From contig NZ_CP121261.1 of NCBI RefSeq assembly GCF_029637605.1, forward strand, positions 5,208,001-5,272,000: DNA of 64,000 nucleotides, read 5' to 3'. The DNA is from Achromobacter spanius (lineage in GTDB: Bacteria > Pseudomonadota > Gammaproteobacteria > Burkholderiales > Burkholderiaceae_B). The notes under the pieces were generated by a model that made no database searches, was not told where the DNA came from, and worked only from the letters and a program-made list of their open reading frames with translations. Position 1 is the stretch's first letter. Each line of letters starts with the position of its first letter. The position numbers were made by a program, and so were the translations under genes. Below are positions 18,487 to 28,447 of the stretch, piece after piece.

Positions 18487-19166
18487 TAGCGCACCTGCCG
18501 TTGCAGAATGTTCAGGAATTCATCGACGAAGCTGTCGAAACGGATCGAGATACGGTCGATATCATTCGTGAAGCGGTTGTAGGCAACCACGGCGGGAATG
18601 GCGGCAAACAGGCCGATGGCGGTTGCGATCAAGGCTTCCGCAATGCCGGGCGCCACCGAAGCCAGCGTGGCTTGCTGCATGTTCGACAGGCCGATGAAGG
18701 CGTGCATGATCCCCCAGACCGTACCCAAAAGGCCGATGTACGGTGACACGGAACCCGCCGACGCCAGGAAGTTCAGGTGCGACTCCAGCGAGTCCATTTC
18801 GCGCTGGTAGGCGGCACGCATGGCACGGCGCGGGCCGTCCAGCAGGGCGGTGGCGTCGCCGGCGGAATTGCCACGGCGCGCCTTCAGGAATTCGGTCATG
18901 CCGGCATCAAAGATGCGAGCCAGTGCACCTTGTTCGTCGCGGCGCGAAGCCACCGCTTGTTGCAGCATGGACAAGTCGCCGCCGGACCAGAAGTCATCTT
19001 CAAAACGGCGAGTTTGGGTGTGTGCGCGCTTGATGGCCAGGCGCTTGGCGAAAATGTAGGTCCAGGACATGATCGAAATGCCCAAAAGCAGCAACATGAT
19101 CAGCTGGACGGGCACGCTGGCGTGCGAAATCAGCGAAAGCAACGACATGTCGTTGGTGACTTGCAT
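18486..19166 (-). CDS. tolQ: Tol-Pal protein TolQ (MotA/ExbB family)
   Basis: 226 residues with three membrane helices (about 14-36, 130-155 and 165-190). The ExbB/TolQ signature GLLGTVWGIMHAF (about 138-150) and the Thr/Ala-rich third helix are intact. It forms the pentameric stator around TolR. The frame is open upstream of ATG 19166, but that start gives the standard N-terminus and sits two bases after the ybgC stop. Overlaps tolR by one base. Confidence 0.95.
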   Translation of the reverse strand: MQVTNDMSLLSLISHASVPVQLIMLLLLGISIMSWTYIFAKRLAIKRAHTQTRRFEDDFWSGGDLSMLQQAVASRRDEQGALARIFDAGMTEFLKARRGNSAGDATALLDGPRRAMRAAYQREMDSLESHLNFLASAGSVSPYIGLLGTVWGIMHAFIGLSNMQQATLASVAPGIAEALIATAIGLFAAIPAVVAYNRFTNDIDRISIRFDSFVDEFLNILQRQVR

Positions 19167-19168
19167 GG

Positions 19169-19606
19169 TTATTCCTGAATGAATTCCAGTTTTGCGCGAA
19201 CGTCGGCCGGCAACTCCGCCGGCCGCATATGAATGGCATCGACACAGCAAACTTGGATGTTGCCTTCGGCAAGCAGTTCCCCGTCGCGTTCCGCGCGCTG
19301 CGCGAAGTGTATCGAAGCGCGGCCGAGTTTGGTGATTCGGCTGCGTATGGTAAGCAAATCGTCCAGTTTGGCCGGTTTCCGGTAGGACATGTCCAAGGAG
19401 CGGACAACGAAAAGACGTTGTTCGCGGGCGGCCAGCCCGGACTGGTTGACTCCCAGGCCACGCAGCCACTCGGTGCGGGCGCGTTCCAGGAATTTTAAAT
19501 AGTTGGCGTAGAAAACAACCCCGCCCGCATCCGTATCTTCGTAATAGACACGGACCTGCAGGAGGGATTCGGCGGACTTCGGATCGGTCACGGTACGGAT
19601 AAGCAA
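19169..19606 (-). CDS. ybgC: Acyl-CoA thioesterase YbgC (Tol-Pal associated)
   Basis: 145 residues of hot-dog fold with the 4-hydroxybenzoyl-CoA thioesterase signature YYEDTDAGGVVFYANYLKF (about 21-39), whose Asp is catalytic. It hydrolyses short-chain acyl-CoA or acyl-ACP and is the usual first gene of the tol-pal operon. There is no in-frame ATG: translation must begin at TTG 19606 or GTG 19591, both with weak ribosome sites. Such inefficient initiation could keep the level of this enzyme low. Two bases separate it from tolQ. Confidence 0.9.
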   Translation of the reverse strand: MLIRTVTDPKSAESLLQVRVYYEDTDAGGVVFYANYLKFLERARTEWLRGLGVNQSGLAAREQRLFVVRSLDMSYRKPAKLDDLLTIRSRITKLGRASIHFAQRAERDGELLAEGNIQVCCVDAIHMRPAELPADVRAKLEFIQE

Positions 19607-19650
19607 TGAAGCGGGTCGGGACGCGGTGAAGTCCGTATCTACTATAGGGT

Positions 19651-21381
19651 TTAAAGGGTGTCGAGTTTCGTCAGTACCGTTTCAAGCGCGGACTCTACCG
19701 GAATCTTGGCGGCTTCGGTTTCCCGACGAGCCTGCAATTCCACCACACCATCGTTCAGGCCGCGTTCTCCAACTGTTACACGCAGGGGCGCACCGATCAA
19801 TTCCCACTCGGCGAACATGACGCCAGGGCGGGCATCGCGGTCGTCCAGAATGACGTCGACGCCCCGCGCCAACAAGGATTCATAGAGCTTCACGGCGGTG
19901 TCACGCACCGTTTCACTTTTGCCCCAGCCCACCGGGCAGATCACCACTTCGAAAGGCGCAATCGCGCGCGGCCAGATGATGCCGCGCGCATCGTGGTTCT
20001 GCTCAATGGCCGCGCCCACGATACGAGTCACGCCAATGCCATAGCAGCCCATCTCCAGAACGGCCGGCTTGCCGGTTTCGTCAAGGAAGGTGGCCTTCAA
20101 GGCTTCGGAGTATTTCTTGCCCAGATAAAAGACGTGTCCGACTTCGATGCCGCGCTGAATGGACAGCGTGCCCTTGCCGTCCGGCGACGGGTCGCCCGCG
20201 ACAACGTTGCGCAGGTCGGCCACCAGCTCGGGTTCTGGCAAGTCTCGGCCCCAGTTCACGCCCTGGATGTGGAAGTCTTCCTTATTCGCGCCGCAGACGA
20301 AATCGGCCATGTGGGCGACGGTGCGGTCGGCAATCACGTGCACCGGCTTGGCCGTCTTGACGGGGCCCAGGTAGCCAGGCTTGCAGCCGAAGTACTCGAC
20401 GATCTCGCTTTCCGTGGCGAAGCGGAAGCCCGCCAGGCCGGGCAGCTTGCCTGCCTTGATTTCGTTCAGTTCGTGATCGCCGCGCAGGAGCAACAACCAG
20501 ATGTCGACCTTGCCCTTGTCGCCGTCGGTGGCAAGCACGATGGATTTGATCGTCTTTTCCAGCGGCAGGCCCAGCAGCTTGGCCACGTCTTCGCACTTGG
20601 CCGCGCCAGGGGTGGCGACGTCGGCCATGGCTTGGGTGGCGTCGCCGCGGGTCGGGTAAAGCGCCACGGCTTCGGCCAGCTCGATGTTGGCGGCGTAGTC
20701 GGTATCGGCGTTATAGACCAGCAGATCTTCACCGGTATCGGCGATAACCTGGAATTCGTGGCTGCGCGTGCCGCCAATGGAACCCGTGTCGGCCGCCACC
20801 GCGCGGAACTCCAGCCCTAGGCGGCCGAAGATACGCATGTACGCGGCGTACATGGTGTCGTAGCTCTTCAAGGCGCCCGCTTCGTCACGGTCGAAGGAAT
20901 AGGCGTCCTTCATGGTGAATTCGCGGCCACGCATCAGGCCGAAGCGCGGACGACGTTCGTCGCGGAACTTGGTCTGGATGTGATAGAAATTCAGCGGCAG
21001 CTGGCGGTAGCTGTGGATTTCATTGCGCGCGATGTCGGTGATGACCTCTTCGGACGTCGGCTGCAGCACGAAGTCGCGCTGATGACGGTCTTTGATGCGT
21101 AGCAGTTCGGCGCCGTACTGCTCCCAGCGGCCCGATTCCTGCCAGAGCTCGGCGGGTTGCACCACCGGCATCAGCAGCTCGATGGCGCCCGACGCATTCA
21201 TTTCTTCCCGGACGATGGCCTCGACCTTGCGGATGATCTTCAGCCCAAGGGGCATGTAGGTGTAGATGCCGCCCGCGAGCTTGCGGATCATTCCGGCCCG
21301 GGTCATCAGCTGATGGCTGGCGACTTCGGCTTCGGAAGGGGCTTCTTTGAGGGTGTTGATGTGGTAGTTGGATGCGCGCAT
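19651..21381 (-). CDS. proS: Prolyl-tRNA synthetase (bacterial type, with editing insertion)
   Basis: 576 residues, class II synthetase. Motif 2 is in the [19 protein letters not shown] region (about 136-154), the INS (YbaK-like) editing insertion spans about 225-400, motif 3 is near [13 protein letters not shown] (about 440), and the C-terminal anticodon-binding domain follows residue 475. The enzyme charges tRNAPro with proline, and the insertion removes mischarged alanine. Transcribed divergently from rppH over a 65-bp interval. It lies just upstream of ybgC on the same strand (44 bp), so read-through into the tol-pal operon is possible. Confidence 0.95.
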   Translation of the reverse strand: MRASNYHINTLKEAPSEAEVASHQLMTRAGMIRKLAGGIYTYMPLGLKIIRKVEAIVREEMNASGAIELLMPVVQPAELWQESGRWEQYGAELLRIKDRHQRDFVLQPTSEEVITDIARNEIHSYRQLPLNFYHIQTKFRDERRPRFGLMRGREFTMKDAYSFDRDEAGALKSYDTMYAAYMRIFGRLGLEFRAVAADTGSIGGTRSHEFQVIADTGEDLLVYNADTDYAANIELAEAVALYPTRGDATQAMADVATPGAAKCEDVAKLLGLPLEKTIKSIVLATDGDKGKVDIWLLLLRGDHELNEIKAGKLPGLAGFRFATESEIVEYFGCKPGYLGPVKTAKPVHVIADRTVAHMADFVCGANKEDFHIQGVNWGRDLPEPELVADLRNVVAGDPSPDGKGTLSIQRGIEVGHVFYLGKKYSEALKATFLDETGKPAVLEMGCYGIGVTRIVGAAIEQNHDARGIIWPRAIAPFEVVICPVGWGKSETVRDTAVKLYESLLARGVDVILDDRDARPGVMFAEWELIGAPLRVTVGERGLNDGVVELQARRETEAAKIPVESALETVLTKLDTL

Positions 21382-21446
21382 GTTTAAAGGTGGCAGCAGA
21401 TACGTATAATCGACTGTAATTGTATTGAATTCGGTGGGGGTGGCCC

Positions 21447-22019
21447 ATGCTTGACCGCGAAGGCTACCGCCCCAATGTCGGCATCATTCTCGTCAACAGT
21501 CGAAACGAGGTCTTTTGGGGCAAGCGTATCAGGGAACATGCATGGCAGTTCCCACAGGGCGGCATCAAATATGGCGAAAGCCCGGTGCAGGCCATGTATC
21601 GCGAACTCCATGAAGAGGTGGGCTTGAAGCCCGAGCATGTCCGTATTTTGGGGCGTACACGCGATTGGTTACGTTATAACGTGCCCGATCACTTCGTCCG
21701 GCGTGAGTGGCGTGGCCACTATAAAGGACAAAAGCAGATTTGGTTCCTGTTGCGCCTGGTGGGACGCGACAGCGATGTTTGCCTGCGCGCGACGCAGCAT
21801 CCGGAATTCGATGCCTGGCGTTGGAGCCAGTATTGGGTGCCCCTGGACGCGGTGATCGAGTTCAAGCGAGACGTCTACACCCAGGCGTTGAACGAGTTGT
21901 CGGCGATCCTCTTTCGGCGTCATCACGAAACCCGCTACCTGCGCCAGCGCGTGCATGGGCAGCGGGCAGCAGAGAATTTGCCCGAAGGAACGGACGGTCA
22001 TGCGCATATTGTTGGTTGA
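21447..22019 (+). CDS. rppH: RNA pyrophosphohydrolase RppH
   Basis: 190 residues. Intact Nudix box [27 protein letters not shown] at 38-60 with the metal-binding REx2EE glutamates, and the RppH-typical [10 protein letters not shown] start and WFLLRL strand. It converts 5'-triphosphate mRNA ends to monophosphate, opening them to RNase E decay. The C-terminal 30 residues are polar and variable. The last 20 bp overlap the start of the response-regulator gene, which suggests linked expression of mRNA decay and the two-component system, though probably by chance of compaction. Confidence 0.93.
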   Translation: MLDREGYRPNVGIILVNSRNEVFWGKRIREHAWQFPQGGIKYGESPVQAMYRELHEEVGLKPEHVRILGRTRDWLRYNVPDHFVRREWRGHYKGQKQIWFLLRLVGRDSDVCLRATQHPEFDAWRWSQYWVPLDAVIEFKRDVYTQALNELSAILFRRHHETRYLRQRVHGQRAAENLPEGTDGHAHIVG

Positions 22020-22689
22020 AGACGAACGGGACATGGCGTCCTGGTTGATGCGCGCGTTGGCCCAAAGCGGATTCGTGCCGGATCACGCGGCCGACGCCCG
22101 CACGGCCGAAGCCTTCATGGCGGGCACCGAATACGACGCCATCGTCATGGACCTGCGATTGCCCGACAAGCACGGGCTGGTGGTGCTGCGCGAAATGCGC
22201 AACCGTGACGACCGTACGCCCGTTCTGTTGCTGACTGCCCAAGGCGCGCTGCAAGACCGGGTGCGCGGGCTGAACCTGGGCGCCGATGATTTCCTGACCA
22301 AACCCTTCGCCCTGGAAGAACTGGAAGCGCGGCTGACCGCCTTGGTGCGCCGCAGCCGTGGCCGTCAGCATCCGCGGCTGCAATGCGGCTCGCTTTCCTA
22401 CGACAGCGAAAGCCGGGCATTCACGCTGGACGGTTCGCTGCTGTTCCTGACGCCGCGCGAACACGCCGCGCTGGCGGCGCTGCTGACCCGCAGCGGCTAT
22501 CCCGTCGACAAATCCCAACTCTTCGGCAAGGTTTTCACCCACGATAGTGAAGCCAACCCCGACGCCATCGAGGTCGTGCTGCATCGACTGCGCAAGAAAC
22601 TCGCCGGCAGCGACGTGCGCATCGTGACGGTGCGCGGTCTGGGTTACATGCTGGAAAGCGTGGCCAGCGAATCCACGGAAGCTGAGTGA
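22000..22689 (+). CDS. OmpR-family response regulator, TctD-like
   Basis: 229 residues: receiver domain with acidic pocket ED at 7-8, phospho-acceptor Asp51 (VMDLRLPD) and Lys of TKPF near residue 101; C-terminal winged helix (about 130-220) with [15 protein letters not shown] recognition region. ATG 22000 gives the canonical MRILLVEDE start; an in-frame upstream Met would extend into rppH. Followed by its kinase with a GTGA overlap and then by tctB-tctA, so it is likely the regulator of that tricarboxylate transporter, like TctD of Salmonella. Confidence 0.88.
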   Translation: MRILLVEDERDMASWLMRALAQSGFVPDHAADARTAEAFMAGTEYDAIVMDLRLPDKHGLVVLREMRNRDDRTPVLLLTAQGALQDRVRGLNLGADDFLTKPFALEELEARLTALVRRSRGRQHPRLQCGSLSYDSESRAFTLDGSLLFLTPREHAALAALLTRSGYPVDKSQLFGKVFTHDSEANPDAIEVVLHRLRKKLAGSDVRIVTVRGLGYMLESVASESTEAE

Positions 22690-24218
22690 GCCTGCGGATT
22701 CCCGGGCTGCCGCGCGTCGGCATCCGCGCGCTGCTCATCATCCTGTTGCTGCCCGGCGTGGTGACGCTGCTGGTCATCGACAGCCTGAACGACTACCGCA
22801 CCCTGTCCGAGATCACCAACGAAGCTTACGACAGCGCGTTGGTGGAACCCGCCCGCGTGCTTGAAAGCAGCCTGGAATTCACGCCCGACGGCAATCTGCA
22901 GGTTGCTACGCCCCTGTACGCGCAGGTCATGCTGGAATCCAGGGCGGGCCTGCGGAAGTACTTCCGCATCGAACAGATTGACCCGCCCATCCCCGACGCT
23001 TCGACCGTACCTAAAGAGCAAGGCAAAACGCTTTTGGGCATGCCGGAGATGCCGCGCCCGCCCGCTTGGCCGCGATCAAATGGGCAGCCCGTTTTTTACG
23101 ACGGTGTCTACCGCAATGATCCGGTGAGGGTCGTGGCCGTGGTGCGCGATCTTTACTACCAAGGCCTGCACCGCCAGGTGCTGGTCGTGGTGGCCGAAAG
23201 CACGGGCAAACGGATCGAAGCCGAAAACCATGCGCGACGCCAGGAAATCTTGCGCGATGCCCGCATGCTGGCATTGGTGGTGGTGCTGGTGTGGTGGGGC
23301 GTTTCCTGGGCGCTCAAGCCGTTGCGCCGGCTGCGCGCGGACATCCGCAACCGCCGTCCCGATGATCTGACGCCGCTGGATGCCTCGCGTGTACCCAGCG
23401 AGGTGGCGCCGCTGGTCGATGCCGTCAATCATCACATCGCCCGCTATCGCCGGGTGCTGGATGAACAGTCCCATTTTCTGGCCGACGCCTCGCATCAATT
23501 GCGCACGCCGCTGGCAATCATGCTGACCCAGGCGCAGTACGCCCTGCGCGAGCGCGACCCCGCGCGTACTCGCGAAGGCCTGCGCGCCATCGTCGACCAG
23601 TTGGGTCGCACCCGCCGTCTGACCGAACAATTGCTGTCTTTGGCGCACGCCAACCAGGCTGAGCCGCTGCCGCGGCAGTTGCTCGATATGAACGCGGTGT
23701 CGCGCGAGGTCGTGCTGCAATACCTGCCGCTGGCTCATGAAAAGCAGCAAGACCTGGGCTGGGTACAGGCGGGTTCCGAAGAAGGGCTGGAAACGTCCGC
23801 ACCGGTGTCGGGCAACGAGGCCGAACTGCACGAAGCCTTGTCCAATCTGGTCCACAACGCCATCAACTACGCGCCAGTTGGCGCGCGCATTACGGTGTCG
23901 GTCAGCCGCCTGGAGAATCGCGCCGAGGTGTCTGTGTCGGATAACGGCCCGGGCCTGGATCCCGTGTTGCGCGGCAGGGCCTTCGCACGCTTCGAACGAG
24001 TCGGCACTGACAAGCCCGTGGTGTCTTCGGGTTCCGGGTTGGGCCTGGCGATCGCCCGGGCTTATGCCCGCCGCAATGACGGCGATATCGAATTGCGCGA
24101 CGGTGAACCCAACGCGCAAGGCGGTATGGGCCTGGCGTCGGTGCTGTGGCTACCCTTGGCGCCCACGGTCTCGCAGTATCCGCGTCCGGTCGATGTTGAC
24201 TTGAACGGCGAGCAATAG
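22686..24218 (+). CDS. Sensor histidine kinase, TctE-like
   Basis: 510 residues: helix 1 (about 12-33), periplasmic 2CSK_N-type sensing domain (about 34-192), helix 2 (about 193-210), HAMP-like linker, HisKA with H-box FLADASHQLRTPL (His270), and HATPase_c with N-box NLVHNAINYAP and G-boxes DNGPGLD and GSGLGL. The start is GTG 22686, overlapping the regulator's TGA (GTGA), a sign of coupled translation. Probably senses a carboxylate, as TctE does, because tctB-tctA follow. Its ligand is not readable. Confidence 0.88.
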   Translation: MSLRIPGLPRVGIRALLIILLLPGVVTLLVIDSLNDYRTLSEITNEAYDSALVEPARVLESSLEFTPDGNLQVATPLYAQVMLESRAGLRKYFRIEQIDPPIPDASTVPKEQGKTLLGMPEMPRPPAWPRSNGQPVFYDGVYRNDPVRVVAVVRDLYYQGLHRQVLVVVAESTGKRIEAENHARRQEILRDARMLALVVVLVWWGVSWALKPLRRLRADIRNRRPDDLTPLDASRVPSEVAPLVDAVNHHIARYRRVLDEQSHFLADASHQLRTPLAIMLTQAQYALRERDPARTREGLRAIVDQLGRTRRLTEQLLSLAHANQAEPLPRQLLDMNAVSREVVLQYLPLAHEKQQDLGWVQAGSEEGLETSAPVSGNEAELHEALSNLVHNAINYAPVGARITVSVSRLENRAEVSVSDNGPGLDPVLRGRAFARFERVGTDKPVVSSGSGLGLAIARAYARRNDGDIELRDGEPNAQGGMGLASVLWLPLAPTVSQYPRPVDVDLNGEQ

Positions 24219-24437
24219 GCCGGCAGGCTTTCACAATTTTTCTCTTCTTCCCCGCTTCCTGGATCTTTTCCTGTCAGGGATAACCCCCGGATTCAGGAAT
24301 GCGACAGCGCATAGAAAGCGGATTAGCAGCTTCCCTCCGTAACCTGCGCTCCGGTCCGTTGTTAAGGGCCGGGCGAGGCTCGTGTCGAGCGGCGCATCAA
24401 GGGCCAGCACGGTCCAGCACCCGGAAGGAGGAAGCAA

Positions 24438-24911
24438 GTGCAGAAAAATATAAACAGGAAGGACTACTACGGCGGTGCGCTGATGGTCCTGATCGGGTTG
24501 GGGGCGATATACGGCGGCACCAACTATCACATTGGCAGCTTGAGCCACATGGGACCTGGTTTTTTTCCGGCCGCACTTGGTGGCCTGCTTGCCTTGACGG
24601 GCGTGCTGATCGCGATGTCCGCGCGGTCGGGCGAGTCCACGCCGCCAGCCCCGGGTGACGGCCATGCACATGGTTTGCCCGACGTGCGCGGCAGCGTCTG
24701 CATCATTCTTGGCATCCTGGCGTTTCTGCTGCTGGGCGAGTATGGCGGTCTGCTGCCGGCCACGTTTGCCGTTGTCTTCATCTCGGCGTTGGGTGACCGC
24801 AAGAACACCATCAAGCAAGCCATCCTGCTGGCGATCGCGATGTCCGCGATCGCTGTCGTCGTGTTCTGGTGGGCGCTGCAATTGCAGATGCCGCTGTTTC
24901 GTTGGGGTTGA
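24438..24911 (+). CDS. tctB: Tripartite tricarboxylate transporter small subunit TctB
   Basis: 157 residues, four hydrophobic helices (about 12-30, 38-60, 83-110 and 125-150), with the N-terminal KDYYGGALMVLIG block of TctB proteins. It starts with GTG 24438 after a strong AAGGAGG ribosome site. It forms the membrane part of a secondary, binding-protein-dependent importer together with TctA, six bases downstream. The upstream 219 bp to the kinase gene hold no gene, and no TctC/Bug binding protein is present, which is unusual because tctC commonly leads this operon. Confidence 0.85.
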   Translation: MQKNINRKDYYGGALMVLIGLGAIYGGTNYHIGSLSHMGPGFFPAALGGLLALTGVLIAMSARSGESTPPAPGDGHAHGLPDVRGSVCIILGILAFLLLGEYGGLLPATFAVVFISALGDRKNTIKQAILLAIAMSAIAVVVFWWALQLQMPLFRWG

Positions 24912-24917
24912 AGCGCC

Positions 24918-26447
24918 ATGATCTCTCAGTCTTTGATGGACCTGTGGTACGGCTTCGGGGTTGCGTTCCAGTGGCATAACCTGATGTGGTCGTTCTTCGG
25001 CGTGCTGGTGGGCAACCTGATCGGCGTGCTGCCAGGCATGGGCGCCTTGTCGGCAATTTCGATCCTGTTGCCGCTTACCTACGTCATGCATCCCGTGCCT
25101 GCCATCCTGATGCTGGCCGGTATCTTCTACGGCTCGCAATATGGCGGTGCCATCGGCGCGATCCTGCTCAACCTGCCTTCGCACCCGCCGCACGCGGTGA
25201 CCTGCCTTGATGGTTATCCATTGACCAAGCAGGGCAAGGGGGGAACGGCGCTGGGCATCACGATGATCTGCTCGTTCTTCGCGGCGTCGGTCGGCATCAT
25301 CGTCATGATTTTCGCCTCGCCTTTGTTGGTCGAGGTGGCGTTCAAGTTCGGCCCGACCGAGATTTTCTCGATCATGCTGCTGGGCCTGCTGGCTGGGGCG
25401 ACGATGTCGCGCGGCTCGCCGCTCAAGGGCGTTGCGATGACGCTCTTCGGCCTGATGTGCGGCGTGGTCGGCACGGACGTGAACACGGGCACCATTCGCT
25501 TCTCGTTCGGCCTGCTGGACTTGTCCGACGGCCTGGAGCTGGTGGCTATTTCGATGGGCCTGTTTGGCGTGGCCGACTTCCTGATGAGCGTCAACCGCAT
25601 GACCATCATCGGCAGCGGCGCCAAGTTGCGCATTCGTGACATGCGGCCTTCCAGGCAGGAACTGAAGACGGCGTTCTGGCCCATGGTGCGCGGCACCGCG
25701 GTGGGCACGCTGTTTGGCGCCATGCCCGGCACGGGGCCGACCATCACCACGTTCGTCTCCTACGCGCTGGAACGCAAGATCTCCAAGACGCCCGAAAAAT
25801 TCGGTACTGGCATGATCGCCGGCGTGGCCGCGCCGGAAGCCTCGTCGCACTCCAAGACGCAGGTCGACTTCATCCCCACGATGAGCCTGGGCATCCCGGG
25901 CGACGCGGTCATGGCGCTGATTCTGGGCGCGCTGTTGATTCAGGGCATCCAGCCGGGGCCGCAGTTGATCACCGAGCACCCGGACATCTTCTGGGGCCTG
26001 ATCGCCAGCTTCTGGGTGGGGAACGTCCTGCTGATGGTACTGAACGTGCCGTTGATCGGCGTGTGGGTCAAGCTGCTGCAAGTGCCGTATCGCTATCTGT
26101 TCCCGTCCGCGCTTTTCTTCATTGCAGTGGGCGTGTTCAGCACACAGAACAGCCTCTTTCAGATTTGGGAAGTGTTGGCGTTTGGCGTGATCGGCGCGAT
26201 CCTGATGACATTGGAGTTCTCGGTAGCCCCCATTCTGCTCGGCTTCGTGCTGGGGCCCATGGTGGAAGAAAACTTCCGCCGTGCGCTGCTGCTGTCGCGC
26301 GGCGACCTGGCTGTGTTCGTGGAGCGCCCCATCAGCGCGTGGTTCATCGGTGCAAGCGCCTTGCTGATCTTCCTGCAGCTTTGGGCCTTCGCGCGTCGTG
26401 GCAAGGGTAAGGGCAAGAACAAGCCCGAAGTACCGCAGACGGCTTGA
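24918..26447 (+). CDS. tctA: Tripartite tricarboxylate transporter large subunit TctA
   Basis: 509 residues, about 11-12 helices, with TctA hallmarks: GVLPGMGALSAISILLPLTY near residues 36-55, GIFYGSQYGGAIGAIL (about 68-83), and the second glycine-rich segment FGAMPGTGPTITTF (about 265-278). This proton- or sodium-coupled permease takes citrate-like or other carboxylates delivered by a periplasmic TctC. About 40% of residues by eye match the second TctA at 30377-31882, so they are distinct paralogues, not a recent duplication. A terminator at 26473-26504 ends the unit. Confidence 0.9.
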   Translation: MISQSLMDLWYGFGVAFQWHNLMWSFFGVLVGNLIGVLPGMGALSAISILLPLTYVMHPVPAILMLAGIFYGSQYGGAIGAILLNLPSHPPHAVTCLDGYPLTKQGKGGTALGITMICSFFAASVGIIVMIFASPLLVEVAFKFGPTEIFSIMLLGLLAGATMSRGSPLKGVAMTLFGLMCGVVGTDVNTGTIRFSFGLLDLSDGLELVAISMGLFGVADFLMSVNRMTIIGSGAKLRIRDMRPSRQELKTAFWPMVRGTAVGTLFGAMPGTGPTITTFVSYALERKISKTPEKFGTGMIAGVAAPEASSHSKTQVDFIPTMSLGIPGDAVMALILGALLIQGIQPGPQLITEHPDIFWGLIASFWVGNVLLMVLNVPLIGVWVKLLQVPYRYLFPSALFFIAVGVFSTQNSLFQIWEVLAFGVIGAILMTLEFSVAPILLGFVLGPMVEENFRRALLLSRGDLAVFVERPISAWFIGASALLIFLQLWAFARRGKGKGKNKPEVPQTA

Positions 26448-26472
26448 ACTAGGCCTGCTACGCAGGTACAAG

Positions 26473-26504
26473 ACGGCCCGGCTTCATGCCGGGCCGTTTG
26501 ATTT
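26473..26504 (+). terminator. Rho-independent terminator after tctA
   Basis: 10-bp stem ACGGCCCGGC / GCCGGGCCGT around TTCAT, followed by TTTGATTT. The T-tract is interrupted, so it may be moderately strong. Confidence 0.75.
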
Positions 26505-26561
26505 GTGAAGCGCCATCCTGCATGCTTGCGGTTTCGAAAACCGCTTTGCAGAGCCGCCACC

Positions 26562-27491
26562 ATGCATATCCTTTTTGCTTGCCCCCTTCACGATCCCGAT
26601 GTCTGGGTGCCCCGTCTGGAAGCCGCAATGCCCGGTTGCCGCATTTCGGTGTGGAACCCCGATGGCCCGCCCTCGGGGGCAGAAGTGGCGCTGGTCTGGC
26701 GTCCACCCGTGGAACTGTTCAAGCACGAAACCAATATCTCGACCTTGTTCAATCTGGGGGCGGGCGTGGATGCGCTGTTGAAGATGCCCGAGATCCCCGA
26801 GCATGTCCGCATCGTGCGGCTGGAAGACGCCGGCATGTCCGTGCAGATGGCCGAATATGCGCTGTACGCGCTGCTGCGTGTGTCGCGCGATTTCGAAGCG
26901 TTCGACCAGGCCCAGGCGCGCCAGCACTGGGATACCCGCGAAGGCACGCGCCAGGCGGATTGGCCCGTTGGCGTGCTGGGCCTGGGGCAGGTGGGCGCGC
27001 GCGTCGCGCAGACGCTGGCTGATTTCGGCTATCCCGTGGCGGGTTGGTCGCGGTCCCCGCGTGATTTGCCGGGCGTGGAATCCTTTGCGGGCGAAGCCGC
27101 CTTGCCGGCGTTTTTGGCTAGAACGCGCTTCTTGATAAACGTGTTGCCGCTGACGCCTGATACGCGCAACATCCTGAATCGCGACACGCTGTCGCAACTG
27201 CTGCCCGATGCGCACCTGGTCAATGTCGGCCGTGGCGAGCACCTGGTCGAAGATGACCTGGTTCAAATGCTCGAAGAGGGCGAGATCGCAGGCGCGACCC
27301 TGGATGTGTTCCACACCGAGCCGCTGCCCAATGATCATCCCTTCTGGCGCGATCCGCGCGTGCATGTCACGCCGCACATCGCCGCGCGTACCTTGCGAGA
27401 TGAAAGCATCGAGCAAATCGCCGGCAAGGTGGCCCAACTGATGCGCGGTGAACCCATCACCGGCGTGGTCGAACGCAACCGGGGCTACTGA
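26562..27491 (+). CDS. ghrA: Glyoxylate/hydroxypyruvate reductase A (2-hydroxyacid dehydrogenase)
   Basis: 309 residues. The Rossmann motif VLGLGQVGARVA (about 138-149), the catalytic Arg in NVGRGEHLVEDD and the catalytic His in TPHIAARTL (near residue 273) are intact; the catalytic Glu lies between. GhrA-type enzymes reduce glyoxylate and hydroxypyruvate with NADPH in the cytosol. ATG 26562 follows a weak site; its 3' end overlaps the convergent LysR gene by 7 bp. Not clearly linked to its neighbours functionally. Confidence 0.87.
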   Translation: MHILFACPLHDPDVWVPRLEAAMPGCRISVWNPDGPPSGAEVALVWRPPVELFKHETNISTLFNLGAGVDALLKMPEIPEHVRIVRLEDAGMSVQMAEYALYALLRVSRDFEAFDQAQARQHWDTREGTRQADWPVGVLGLGQVGARVAQTLADFGYPVAGWSRSPRDLPGVESFAGEAALPAFLARTRFLINVLPLTPDTRNILNRDTLSQLLPDAHLVNVGRGEHLVEDDLVQMLEEGEIAGATLDVFHTEPLPNDHPFWRDPRVHVTPHIAARTLRDESIEQIAGKVAQLMRGEPITGVVERNRGY

Positions 27492-28420
27492 GCCGGAGGC
27501 GTTGCGGCTTTTTCCAGCCGCTGATACATCGACGGCAGGCGTTGCGACAGAAAATCCAGCAACGTCCTGACCGCCGGCATCATGCCGCGCCGAGACGGGT
27601 AGATGCAATGCACGATGCCTTCCGGCGATTGCCATTGGGGCAGCACCTGCACCAACTGGCCCCGGCGCAGTTCCTCTTGCGTGGCAATGGACGGCAGCAG
27701 CGCAATGCCGCGGCCACGCACCGCGGCCTCGGTCAGAACGATGAAGTCGTTGCACGACAGTTGCGGCTTTAGCTCAACCTGCAGCTCTTCGCCCTTGTCA
27801 TTGCGCAGCGGCCAGCGCACGTCGTGTTGCGGGTCTGAAAAGCTCAGCGTGGTGTGCGACGCCAAGTCCTGCGGCGTGTCCGGCGTGCCATGGCGCTGAA
27901 GGTAGCCCGGGCTGGCCACCAAGGTGCCGCGCGCCGTGCCCAAGTGGCGTACCACCAGCTCTGCGTCGGTATCCAGCTTGGTCCGCACGCGCAACGCCAG
28001 GTCGACGCCTTCGCGGATCAAGTCCACGCGCCGGTTGGTCACCAACAACTGCACGGATATCGCCGGCCATGCGTCCAGGAATTCAGGCAGCAGGGGCGCC
28101 AGTACATCCTGCGCAATGGAAACGGGGCAACTGACGATCACCGGGCCGGCGGGCTCGGATTGCAGTTGGCGCATGGCGTCGTCCGCGGCGCGCGCGGATG
28201 CCGCCATTTCACGGCAGTAATGCAGATAGCGTTCGCCTGCGGACGTGAGCCGCAGGCGTCGAGTCGTGCGTTGCAGCAGGCGCACGCCCAGGCTTTCTTC
28301 AAGGTGCGAAATCCGCCGTGAAAGGCGCGATTTGGGGATGTCCAGCGCCCGGGCAGCCGCGCTGAAACCGCCTTGCTCGACGACTTGAGCGAAGTAATAG
28401 AGGTCGTTTAGATCTTGCAT
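27485..28420 (-). CDS. LysR family transcriptional regulator, divergent from azoreductase
   Basis: 311 residues: N-terminal winged helix (about 1-60, GGFSAAARALDIPKSRLSRRI), linker helix and effector domain with the SCPVSIAQDVL start and LVVRHLG hinge. It is close to the AaeR/DsdC-like CrgA group that often sits next to quinone or azo-dye reductase genes. The start at 28420 is 199 bp from the azoR start. The interval carries nested inverted repeats suited to LysR binding. The inducer is probably a quinone or electrophile by analogy, unproven. Confidence 0.85.
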   Translation of the reverse strand: MQDLNDLYYFAQVVEQGGFSAAARALDIPKSRLSRRISHLEESLGVRLLQRTTRRLRLTSAGERYLHYCREMAASARAADDAMRQLQSEPAGPVIVSCPVSIAQDVLAPLLPEFLDAWPAISVQLLVTNRRVDLIREGVDLALRVRTKLDTDAELVVRHLGTARGTLVASPGYLQRHGTPDTPQDLASHTTLSFSDPQHDVRWPLRNDKGEELQVELKPQLSCNDFIVLTEAAVRGRGIALLPSIATQEELRRGQLVQVLPQWQSPEGIVHCIYPSRRGMMPAVRTLLDFLSQRLPSMYQRLEKAATPPAQ

Positions 28421-28424
28421 TATT

Positions 28425-28447
28425 GTTCTATTCCTGGAACGAATAGT
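28425..28447. promoter_or_regulatory. Nested inverted repeats in LysR/azoR interval
   Basis: CTATTC and GAATAG (28428-28433, 28441-28446) flank a 7-bp spacer; within them TTCC-T-GGAA (28431-28439) is also a perfect inverted repeat. It lies 5-27 bp before the LysR start codon, a likely autoregulatory and activation site. Confidence 0.5.

Noticed and set aside
24231..26471. Long minus-strand ORF (746 codons) opposite tctB and tctA
   Set aside because: It is antisense to two convincing genes, rich in Arg/His/Gln/Gly as expected of a shadow frame in GC-rich DNA.
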